DNA of 6,206 bases from an uncultured Alphaproteobacteria bacterium (lineage in GTDB: Bacteria > Pseudomonadota > Alphaproteobacteria > Rickettsiales > UBA1997), in assembly GCA_903858915.1 (NCBI GenBank), contig CAIOKL010000038.1, positions 1 to 6,206 on the forward strand, read 5' to 3'. The notes beneath the pieces were generated by a model. That model was given only the letters and a program-made list of their open reading frames with translations, searched no databases and had not been told where the DNA came from. Every line of letters starts with the position of its first letter. Position 1 is the first letter of the stretch. The position numbers and the translations under genes were made by a program. Positions 1 to 5,958 of the stretch are shown here, piece by piece.

Positions 1-78
1 TGTAGCATAAAAAAACTTTATTGTCTATAAAAGACTTTTTAATCTTTATACAAATAATAATTAATTTTCTAAATCAAA

Positions 79-1473
79 TTGAAAAGATCAACTTGGATCA
101 CAAAAAAAAGAAAGAAATATTTTTTAGATTCGGTCAATAAAATCATTGATAATAAGCTCTTCAAGCCAATTTCATTGACAATAATTGCCGTTTTTTTGTT
201 GTTTAAAATATATCAATATTTTGGTTATTTTTTGGCGCAATATAACAACGCCAATAATCACAAAAATGTTCTTTCAAAATCAATTAAAATTTCTTTATCG
301 GGTTCTTCTCTGAATTTTGATTTTGAAGATGAGCAAATTGTTGACCATGAAGTTAAAAATGGCGATACTTTGCTTAAAATCCTTGCCGATGTTGGGGCGC
401 AAGAGCAAGATGTTTTTTCGATTTTGAATGCTTTAAAGAAAATAAAATCCTCACCATCACTAAACATTGGCGCCGTTATTTCCATAACTTATCGCGCTCA
501 AAATAATGAAGAATCGACGGATACAAATGAAAATCACAAAGTTGTAATTTCCAATGTCACCATTCCTTCTTCGGTTGAAGAAAATATTGTAATCACTCGC
601 AAAAATGACGGCGGATATGACGCGCGCGAATTAAAAATTAAACTTTTGCGCTATAATTCTCGATATTTTGGAGTCATAAAAAATGGTTTGTTCGTTGATG
701 GTGTTGAAGCCGGAATCTCTCCAAATTCAATGATGAACATGATTAATCTTTATGGTTATGATGTCGATTTTCAACGCGATATTCATAGTGGCGATAAATT
801 CGAAATGTTGGTTGAAAGTTTTTATGATGAAAATGGTAAAAAAGTTCGAGACGGCAATGTGCTTTACTCTTCGTTGGTTTTACAAAATCGTAAAATTGAT
901 ATTTACATGCACAAAGTCGATAATCGTGTTGAATATTTTGATTCAAAAGGAAATTCCGTTAGAAAATCTCTCTTAAGAACTCCGATTAACGGCGCAAGAG
1001 TTTCATCGGGATTTGGAATGCGTCGTCATCCAATTCTTGGTTATTCAAAAATGCATAAAGGCGTTGATTTTGCGGCATCAACAGGCACGCCAATTTTGGC
1101 CGCTGGTACGGGAACGGTTATTTACATGGGAATTAAAGGTGGCTACGGAAATTATGTGCAAATTAAGCACAATAATGATTATTCAACCGCCTACGGACAC
1201 GCGAGTCGCTTCAATAAAAAATTTAGAGTTGGTGCCAAAGTTAAGCAAGGCGATGTAGTTGCTTATGTTGGAACCACGGGGCGTTCGACTGGTCCGCATC
1301 TTCATTTCGAACTTTTATATAGAGGCTCTCAAGTCAATCCAGCCAAGGTTAAAGCCACTTCAGGAATTAAATTGTTTGGTAAAGAATTGGTGCGTTTTGA
1401 ATCTTCTAAAAATGAAATTGACAAATATCGTAAAAACACCCCGAACCAACTCAAGCAGTCAAATGATTCATGA
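79..1473 (+). CDS. Membrane-anchored M23 (LytM/MepM-type) peptidoglycan endopeptidase
   Basis: Predicted zinc metallopeptidase that cleaves peptide cross-links in peptidoglycan, acting in the periplasm while anchored in the inner membrane. Visible order in the 464 residues: a basic cytoplasmic N-terminus, one membrane segment (about 30-52), a LysM-like/OapA-like stretch (about 92-135, with the VKNGDTL motif), a Csd3/MepM-type middle domain (about 185-300, including DVDFQRDIHSGDKFE), then the LytM catalytic domain (about 305-425). Zinc and catalytic residues are present: H326 and D330 (HKGVD), H374 (YGHAS), and H407/H409 (GPHLHFE), so the enzyme looks active. The start is TTG. An in-frame TAA at 70-72 closes the frame upstream, and the next possible start (TTG at 175) lies inside the membrane segment. 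There is no Shine-Dalgarno and no convincing promoter in the 78 bases upstream. The stop overlaps the next gene. The family is secure; the exact bond cut (probably D-Ala-mDAP) is inferred from MepM relatives. Confidence 0.93.
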   Translation: MKRSTWITKKRKKYFLDSVNKIIDNKLFKPISLTIIAVFLLFKIYQYFGYFLAQYNNANNHKNVLSKSIKISLSGSSLNFDFEDEQIVDHEVKNGDTLLKILADVGAQEQDVFSILNALKKIKSSPSLNIGAVISITYRAQNNEESTDTNENHKVVISNVTIPSSVEENIVITRKNDGGYDARELKIKLLRYNSRYFGVIKNGLFVDGVEAGISPNSMMNMINLYGYDVDFQRDIHSGDKFEMLVESFYDENGKKVRDGNVLYSSLVLQNRKIDIYMHKVDNRVEYFDSKGNSVRKSLLRTPINGARVSSGFGMRRHPILGYSKMHKGVDFAASTGTPILAAGTGTVIYMGIKGGYGNYVQIKHNNDYSTAYGHASRFNKKFRVGAKVKQGDVVAYVGTTGRSTGPHLHFELLYRGSQVNPAKVKATSGIKLFGKELVRFESSKNEIDKYRKNTPNQLKQSNDS

Positions 1474-2561
1474 AAATTGCCAATATTTTACTCGATTCAA
1501 AAAAGAAAAATGATGAAAATAAATCAATAAGTATCGAGCGATCTTTTATAGAATATGCTTTATATTTAACCAAAAGAGGCGCGGAAGTTTTGTCGGTTTT
1601 TAAAGCGGATGAATTTTATCGAGAGGCTTCAATTGAAAGCTCAAGCCAAGTTTTGGAATTGTCCTCAAAAAAATTTGATAAAATTTATTTAGTTGTTCAA
1701 TTGTGGTTAAAATTTTTAGATTTTTTGCCAGAAGTTGTAATTTGCCATTCTTATAAATCCTTTCAGACTGTTCGATTTATAAGATTTTTTTCCACCAAAA
1801 CTTTTCCAATAATTTCAATTTGTAATAACGAAAATCCACTTAAATTTTTAAAATCAGATTACCTAATTACTCAAAATTCATACTATTTAAAAGATTTAGT
1901 TGAAGCCGGTAGAACTCATGAAAATGTCCTGATTGTTAATAATTCTATTAATATTGAAAAGGATTTTAAAATTATTGAAAAAAAAGCTTTTAGTAGGCCA
2001 ATAAAAATTGGATCACTCGGAATTATTAGTTTGGGAAAAAATTTTGATAAAGTTTTGCGAGCTATGGTAGTGTTGCGCTCCAGAGGTATCGATTGCGAAT
2101 ATTCAATTGCCGGTTCGGGTGATTATGAAGATGATTTAAATTTGTTGTCAAATGAATTGCGATTAGAAAAAAATTTTAAAATTGTCGGTTTTGTTAATGA
2201 TAAAAAAAGTTTTTTTGAGAATATTGACATTTGTGTAATGCCCATCGGCAAAGGCGTTGCCAGCGATTCAATTCTTGACGCCATGCTTTATTCCACGCCG
2301 TTAATTTCTTCAAATTCTTATAGTTGCGATGAAATTATTGATCACGGTTTAAACGGTCTAAAAATAAATATTAGTGACGAAAAATTAATTCCAACATTGA
2401 TTGCTGATGCGATTGAAAAATTGATTAATGATGAGGTTGAAGCCAAGCAAATGGCGAAACGAGCTTGCGAAAAGATTTTTGATCATTATGCGAGCGAAGT
2501 TGTGTCGAATCGAATTTTTCAAATTTGCAAAAATGCCAAAGAGAAATTATTTTATTCGTAA
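1470..2561 (+). CDS. Glycosyltransferase, GT-B fold, GT4-like family
   Basis: Predicted retaining glycosyltransferase (363 residues) moving a sugar from a nucleotide-sugar to an unknown envelope acceptor; probably cytosolic or at the inner face of the membrane. The N-terminal half fits a GT4 acceptor domain: an ER..IEYALYLTKRGAEV segment near residue 23 and VNNSINIEK where many members have IPNGID. The C-terminal Rossmann domain (about 177-340) has IKIGSLG, LGKNFDKVL, SIAGSGDYED, VGFVND and DICVMPI. The usual EX7E signature is degenerate: the first Glu position is Gly262 and the second is Asp270 (in SILDAM). The ATG is fixed by an in-frame TGA at 1464-1466 and overlaps the stop of the peptidase gene as ATGA, so translational coupling is likely. 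There is no transmembrane segment. Family assignment is good; donor, acceptor and product cannot be told from sequence. Confidence 0.87.
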   Translation: MKIANILLDSKKKNDENKSISIERSFIEYALYLTKRGAEVLSVFKADEFYREASIESSSQVLELSSKKFDKIYLVVQLWLKFLDFLPEVVICHSYKSFQTVRFIRFFSTKTFPIISICNNENPLKFLKSDYLITQNSYYLKDLVEAGRTHENVLIVNNSINIEKDFKIIEKKAFSRPIKIGSLGIISLGKNFDKVLRAMVVLRSRGIDCEYSIAGSGDYEDDLNLLSNELRLEKNFKIVGFVNDKKSFFENIDICVMPIGKGVASDSILDAMLYSTPLISSNSYSCDEIIDHGLNGLKINISDEKLIPTLIADAIEKLINDEVEAKQMAKRACEKIFDHYASEVVSNRIFQICKNAKEKLFYS

Positions 2562-2616
2562 ATTTTTCTTATTTTGGATTGAAAAATGTTTATTTTAAAA
2601 TAGAAAATGTTGTGAA

Positions 2617-2838
2617 TTAATATTCGCGATTAGATTCAATTTTATTTAAAAGATTCTGATGAAAAATTGATTTCATTAAATTTCCATTTTTCTTGGATTC
2701 TTGATGTTTTTTTAAAATTATTTTAGAATCCGGAATTCTTTTTTCACAATCATCTTCGCCAAGAATTTTTTTTATCTCCGCTTCGCTGAGAACCGTTTCT
2801 CTAGTATTATCAGGTTTGGCTCCAGATCTTTTTAGCAT
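2617..2838 (-). CDS. Small hypothetical protein, 73 residues
   Basis: I do not recognise this protein. It is short, hydrophilic and highly charged (rich in Lys, Glu, Asp and Asn), with no signal peptide or membrane segment. The N-terminal half carries an acidic, probably helical stretch (SEAEIKKILGEDD, about residues 18-30). Codon use (GAA, AAA, ATT, AAT, with A/T third positions) resembles the neighbouring real genes, which argues for coding. It starts at ATG 2838 without a Shine-Dalgarno. Weak promoter-like elements lie upstream on the minus strand (TTAACA at 2887-2882 and TATATA at 2863-2858, spacer 18). It is convergent with the glycosyltransferase (55-nt gap) and lies 308 nt downstream of fabH on the same strand, so it is probably transcribed on its own. 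It could be a lineage-specific small protein, a remnant of a longer gene, or a chance ORF. Confidence 0.45.
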   Translation of the reverse strand: MLKRSGAKPDNTRETVLSEAEIKKILGEDDCEKRIPDSKIILKKHQESKKNGNLMKSIFHQNLLNKIESNREY

Positions 2839-3146
2839 AAATATTTTTTGAATATTTTATATAAATTCAACTATAAATTTTTGTTAAAATGGTAATTATT
2901 TGAATTATAAAACAGAATTTCTAATTTCAAAATAATCTGCAATCTAAACTTACATTTCCAATCAAAAAATAATCAAAATATTTTTTAAATGGCGCTAACG
3001 CAAAAATTGAATTTTAAGGTTCATTTAACGGCTTGTTTTTTATTTCTAGTTCTAAGGGATTTGTGATTATAAAATTTTTCTTAATATTAATGAAGAATTA
3101 AGGGCTTTATTGATAATGATTTTATGTTAAAAAGATGAAGCTTAAT
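2839..3146. other. Intergenic stretch without a convincing gene, downstream of fabH
   Basis: About 308 bases of very AT-rich sequence between fabH and the 73-residue ORF. No tRNA, known RNA, mobile-element end or long repeat is visible. It holds one 25-codon ORF on the plus strand (2989-3066, MALTQKLNF start, hydrophobic end) that is too short to call. It also holds a weak inverted repeat, CTTAAT at 3080-3085 with ATTAAG at 3097-3102, but this has no GC-rich stem and no adjacent T-run on either strand, so it is not a credible intrinsic terminator. A small GC-richer patch (GGCGCTAACGC, 2991-3001) stands out. In many alphaproteobacteria ihfA occupies this place; nothing resembling it is here. 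The stretch may be decayed gene sequence, which is inference. Confidence 0.6.
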
Positions 3147-4109
3147 TTACCATCTCATGGCGATTGATCCCCAAGTGAGTCCTCCTCCGAGGGCTTCGAG
3201 AACAATTAAATCGCCTTTTTTAATTTTATGATTTTTGTTGGCAAAATCTAAGGCGAGGGGAATTGATGCCGCCGAAGTGTTGGCGTGATTTTCGACGGTG
3301 ATAATAACTTTTTCGAGTGGAATTTTTAAGCGCGCGGCAACCGAATTTAAAATGCGCAAATTGGCTTGATGAGGAACAAGCAAATCGATATCATCAACCG
3401 TTAAATTGACTTTTTCCAAAGTTTCTAAAACCGAATTTGCCATTTTTTCGACGGCATGTTTGAAAACTTCGCGCCCCGACATTTCAATGAAGCCAGATTT
3501 TTGATTAAACGAAGAACCGCCGGAGGTTTTTAAAATATCGGTCAATGAGCCTTCGGAATGGAGTGAGTAAGAAATTATTCCACAATTTTGTTCATTTGTT
3601 GCTTCGAGTATAACTGCGCCAGCGCCGTCGCCAAACAAAACGCAAGTGTTACGATCTTTCCAATCGACAATTCTAGAAAGGGTTTCGCTTCCAACAACCA
3701 AGGCTCTTTTTACCGAGCCGTTTTGAATAAAATTATTGGCAATTGAGAGAGCGTAAATAAAGCCAGAACAAACCGCTTGGACATCAAAACAAAAAGCTTT
3801 TGTGGCATTTAATTTATTTTGTAATATGCACGCGGTCGAAGGAAATGTAAGGTCGGGGGAGGTTGTTGCGACGATAATCATGTCAATTTCTTCGGCTTTA
3901 ATTTGACAATTTTTAAAGAGATTTTCTGAGGCTTTGAATGCTAAATCCGAAGTTAATTCGGATTTATCGGCGATGTGGCGTTGCTTGATACCTGTTCTTT
4001 CAACGATCCATTCATTATTGGTGTCGACTTCCTTGGATAAATCAAAATTTGTTACAATTTTGCTTGGCACATAAGAGCCTGTTGCCACAATTTTTGCAAA
4101 TATTTTCAT
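3147..4109 (-). CDS. fabH: Beta-ketoacyl-ACP synthase III
   Basis: Condenses acetyl-CoA (or another short acyl-CoA) with malonyl-ACP to give acetoacetyl-ACP, the initiating step of type II fatty-acid synthesis in the cytosol. The 320-residue length is normal. The full catalytic triad is present: Cys114 (QAVCSGF), His247 (VPHQAN) and Asn277 (NHANTSAAS), matching Cys112/His244/Asn274 of the E. coli enzyme. Other family marks are NEWIVERTGI (about 32-41), the FGDGAGAVIL loop (159-168) and the C-terminal GGGLTWGS (308-315). The ATG start gives the expected N-terminus ending in GTGSY-like ATGSYVP. It is the last gene of the rpmF-plsX-fabH operon: 6 nt separate it from the plsX stop and it lies in the same frame. 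No Shine-Dalgarno is visible; the start is preceded only by an A-rich run, so translational coupling to plsX is likely. Confidence 0.98.
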   Translation of the reverse strand: MKIFAKIVATGSYVPSKIVTNFDLSKEVDTNNEWIVERTGIKQRHIADKSELTSDLAFKASENLFKNCQIKAEEIDMIIVATTSPDLTFPSTACILQNKLNATKAFCFDVQAVCSGFIYALSIANNFIQNGSVKRALVVGSETLSRIVDWKDRNTCVLFGDGAGAVILEATNEQNCGIISYSLHSEGSLTDILKTSGGSSFNQKSGFIEMSGREVFKHAVEKMANSVLETLEKVNLTVDDIDLLVPHQANLRILNSVAARLKIPLEKVIITVENHANTSAASIPLALDFANKNHKIKKGDLIVLEALGGGLTWGSIAMRW

Positions 4110-4115
4110 ATTTTT

Positions 4116-5192
4116 TTAGTTATTTTCAGAGTTTTTCGACGCTGAATTGTTATGATTTAGGGCGTTATTTATCGCTGTTTCGTTTGATTTAATTTCGGCA
4201 ATTATTTTGTCGTTAATTTTATTTTCAATTAATGAAATTGCAACTTTTATGGCATTTGAGAAGCCTAGTCCATCTGTGCTTCCATGGCTTTTTATAACAA
4301 CGCCATTTAAGCCAATTAACATTGCGCCATTATGCATTCTTGGGTCAACTTTTTTGGTGGCTTTGCTTAGTGAATTTGAGGCGAGTAAATAACCAATTTT
4401 CGACCAAATTGAAGAAGAAAAACCTTCTTTAATAAGTGAAGAAATAAATTTAACGGTTCCTTCAATTGTTTTTAAAGTTACATTGCCCGTAAAGCCGTCG
4501 GTTACAACAACATCAACGGTTCCTTTAACTATGTCATCGCCTTCAACATAGCCATAAAAATCATTTTTTAATTCGCTATTTCTAATTAAATTGGCAACAT
4601 TTTTAACATGTTCATGACCTTTTAATTCTTCGGAGCCAACATTTAAAACGCCAATTTTTGGATTATTAATTTTTAAAACCGATCTTGCAAAAGCTCTGCC
4701 CATAACGGCAAATTGAAATAGAACCGCCGAATCGCATTCAATATTCGCGCCCATATCAAGAAGAACCGTTCCGCCGTTTTTTTTATTTGGAATTGAAGTG
4801 ACAATTGCGGGACGATCGATTGATGGAAGAGGGCGCAATACAACTTTAGCAATCGCCATTAAAGCTCCGGTATTTCCCGCTGAGATTATTACATCAGCTT
4901 TACCATCTTTTACCGAATCAATAGCGAGACGCATGCTAGATTTGGTAAGTCTTCTCAAGGCGTTTGAAGGTTTTTCATCGGAGGAAACTGCTTCGTCGGT
5001 GTGAATTAAATCATAGCGACCTTTGAGGTAGCGACAATGGTTGAGGATTGGGAGTATTTTTTTGGAGTTGCCAAATAGTAAAAAGTGGACAGAGTGATTG
5101 GTTGAAGCAACCAAATCAGCGCCCTCAATAACAATTTGAGGCGCCTTATCTCCACCCATACAATCAAGTGCGATGTTAAGTTTCAAGGTCAC
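4116..5192 (-). CDS. plsX: Phosphate acyltransferase PlsX (acyl-ACP to acyl-phosphate)
   Basis: Converts acyl-ACP plus inorganic phosphate to acyl-phosphate, the acyl donor used by the membrane enzyme PlsY to start phospholipid synthesis; a peripheral membrane enzyme. The 358 residues carry the family motifs in order: ALDCMGGD (8-15), ISAGNTGAL (103-111), SIDRPAI (124-130), LLDMGAN (144-150), VGSEELKGHE (185-194), YVEGDD (215-220), TDGFTGN (231-237) and SHGSTDG (302-308). The last 25-30 residues are an Asn/Ser-rich polar tail that looks like a lineage-specific extension. The start is GTG at 5192. The only codons between it and the in-frame rpmF stop (ACG, GTT) are not starts; TTG at 5186 is the alternative and would remove just two residues. 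The 6-nt spacings to rpmF and fabH indicate one transcript. Confidence 0.97.
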   Translation of the reverse strand: MTLKLNIALDCMGGDKAPQIVIEGADLVASTNHSVHFLLFGNSKKILPILNHCRYLKGRYDLIHTDEAVSSDEKPSNALRRLTKSSMRLAIDSVKDGKADVIISAGNTGALMAIAKVVLRPLPSIDRPAIVTSIPNKKNGGTVLLDMGANIECDSAVLFQFAVMGRAFARSVLKINNPKIGVLNVGSEELKGHEHVKNVANLIRNSELKNDFYGYVEGDDIVKGTVDVVVTDGFTGNVTLKTIEGTVKFISSLIKEGFSSSIWSKIGYLLASNSLSKATKKVDPRMHNGAMLIGLNGVVIKSHGSTDGLGFSNAIKVAISLIENKINDKIIAEIKSNETAINNALNHNNSASKNSENN

Positions 5193-5198
5193 AACCGT

Positions 5199-5402
5199 TT
5201 ATTCTTGAGGAGTTTTCTTGATTTTCTTTTTAATTATTTGCTTACCGTTGTAAGTACCGTCTGGTGAAATATGATGAGAAAGTTTAAAATCTCCAGAAGA
5301 TTTATCAACAATTACATTTGGAAAATCAGCTTCAAATGTACCGTTACTGCCTCTTCTCATAGAGCTTCTAGAGCTTGATTTTTTCTTTTTAGGAACTGCC
5401 AT
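5199..5402 (-). CDS. rpmF: Large ribosomal subunit protein bL32
   Basis: Structural protein of the 50S subunit, 67 residues and strongly basic. It has the hallmark MAVPKKKKS N-terminus, MRR at 15-17, HH at 43-44 within KLSHHIS, and DGTYNGKQ at 48-55. No cysteines are present, so this is the zinc-free form usual in alphaproteobacteria. The common RRSHDAL segment is replaced by RRGSNGTF, followed by a slightly longer linker; the second half resembles rickettsial L32. The start is ATG at 5402 without a Shine-Dalgarno. It is the first gene of the operon with plsX and fabH, an arrangement found widely in proteobacteria that ties lipid synthesis to ribosome production. The yceD (DUF177) gene that often precedes it is not present. 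Confidence 0.96.
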   Translation of the reverse strand: MAVPKKKKSSSRSSMRRGSNGTFEADFPNVIVDKSSGDFKLSHHISPDGTYNGKQIIKKKIKKTPQE

Positions 5403-5483
5403 AAAAATTAAAAATAAAATTAAAAAATTGGTTTAAATAAAATTAGATTGACTATAAAATTAAAACCGTAGAAATAAACTAAA

Positions 5484-5512
5484 ACTATATTATCACGATT
5501 AAATAAATGCAA
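5484..5512 (-). promoter_or_regulatory. Candidate sigma70-type promoter for rpmF-plsX-fabH
   Basis: Reading on the minus strand, TTGCAT (5512-5507) and TATAGT (5489-5484, five of six matches to TATAAT) are separated by 17 bases. Transcription would start near 5477, leaving an AT-rich leader of about 75 nt before rpmF. The -35 is weak (three of six). On the plus strand the same spot contains TATATT (5486-5491), a possible overlapping -10 for the divergent lipoprotein gene, but no matching plus-strand -35 is visible. In such AT-rich DNA chance matches are common. Confidence 0.35.
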
Positions 5513-5529
5513 CTCACAATTTTATAAAA

Positions 5530-5958
5530 ATGAAATTTTTTACTTTAGCGCTTTTGTTTTTTATAGTTTCGGCATGTTCATTCAGGGTTGATAAATCTGG
5601 ATATATGTTTGAAAATACCGACATAAATCTTATTAAAAAAGGAGTTACTTCCAAAAATACTTTGTTAACTAATTTTGGCAGTCCAACAATAGCTTCTTTT
5701 TACGATGATAAAGAGGTTTGGATTTATTATTCGGAAAATATTAAACACATTTTATTTTTTAAGCCAAAAGTTATCGATAGAAATGTTGTGGTTATAAAAT
5801 TTGATGATGAAGAAAGGGTTAGTAATATTAAAAAAATCGATTTAGAAGATGAGGATAGAGAATTTTTCTTTAATCAAAATAAAACTTTCGTTGAAAGTCA
5901 TAAAAGCAATTTCTTTAAAGCGATTTATGAAAATATTGGCTCAATTCGCCCTAGATAA
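5530..5958 (+). CDS. bamE: BamE/SmpA-OmlA-family outer-membrane lipoprotein
   Basis: Likely the small lipoprotein subunit of the BAM complex, which folds and inserts beta-barrel proteins into the outer membrane. The 142 residues begin with a lipoprotein signal peptide ending in the lipobox VSAC, with lipidated Cys16. A SmpA/OmlA-type domain follows: the DINLIKKGVTSK region (31-42), FGSPT (49-53, matching the usual LGSPS), WIYYS (64-68), then DRNVVVIKFDDEERV (83-97). The C-terminus ends in a helical segment with NIGSIR, as in alphaproteobacterial members. The start is ATG at 5530 with no Shine-Dalgarno. It is divergent from rpmF; a BamE-like gene beside yceD/plsX is a common alphaproteobacterial arrangement, which supports the call. 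The stop lies inside the start of the next gene. The family is likely; the BAM role is inferred from homologues. Confidence 0.83.
   Translation: MKFFTLALLFFIVSACSFRVDKSGYMFENTDINLIKKGVTSKNTLLTNFGSPTIASFYDDKEVWIYYSENIKHILFFKPKVIDRNVVVIKFDDEERVSNIKKIDLEDEDREFFFNQNKTFVESHKSNFFKAIYENIGSIRPR

Noticed and set aside
1..8. Possible start of a divergent minus-strand gene (CAT at 6-8, reading ATG CTA off the left edge)
   Set aside because: Only two codons are visible, so coding cannot be judged. The AT-rich 9-78 stretch would suit a divergent promoter region but proves nothing.
21..52. TTGTCT (21-26) with TATACA (47-52) as a promoter for the peptidase gene
   Set aside because: The spacer is 20 bases and both hexamers are imperfect; chance matches are expected in such AT-rich DNA.
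258..485. Minus-strand frame of 75 codons
   Set aside because: It lies wholly inside the peptidase gene and is antisense to it, with unnatural Ser/Phe-rich composition; a shadow frame.
743..1513. Several frames of 67-84 codons on both strands
   Set aside because: They overlap the conserved M23 catalytic region in other frames and lack any family features.
2583..2611. Palindrome TATTTTAAAATA (2591-2602) flanked by direct repeats AAAATGTT, in the convergent gap
   Set aside because: It has no loop, no GC pairs and no T-run, so it is a poor terminator; such repeats arise easily in AT-rich DNA.
3080..3102. Inverted repeat CTTAAT/ATTAAG as a terminator for the fabH operon
   Set aside because: The stem is six mostly A-T pairs with an 11-nt loop and no following T-run on the minus strand.
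4207..5004. Two plus-strand frames of 61 and 68 codons
   Set aside because: Both are antisense to conserved plsX motifs and show no features of their own.
5448..5476. TTGACT (5448-5453) as a -35 for the bamE gene
   Set aside because: The hexamer is good, but no acceptable -10 lies 16-18 bases downstream.
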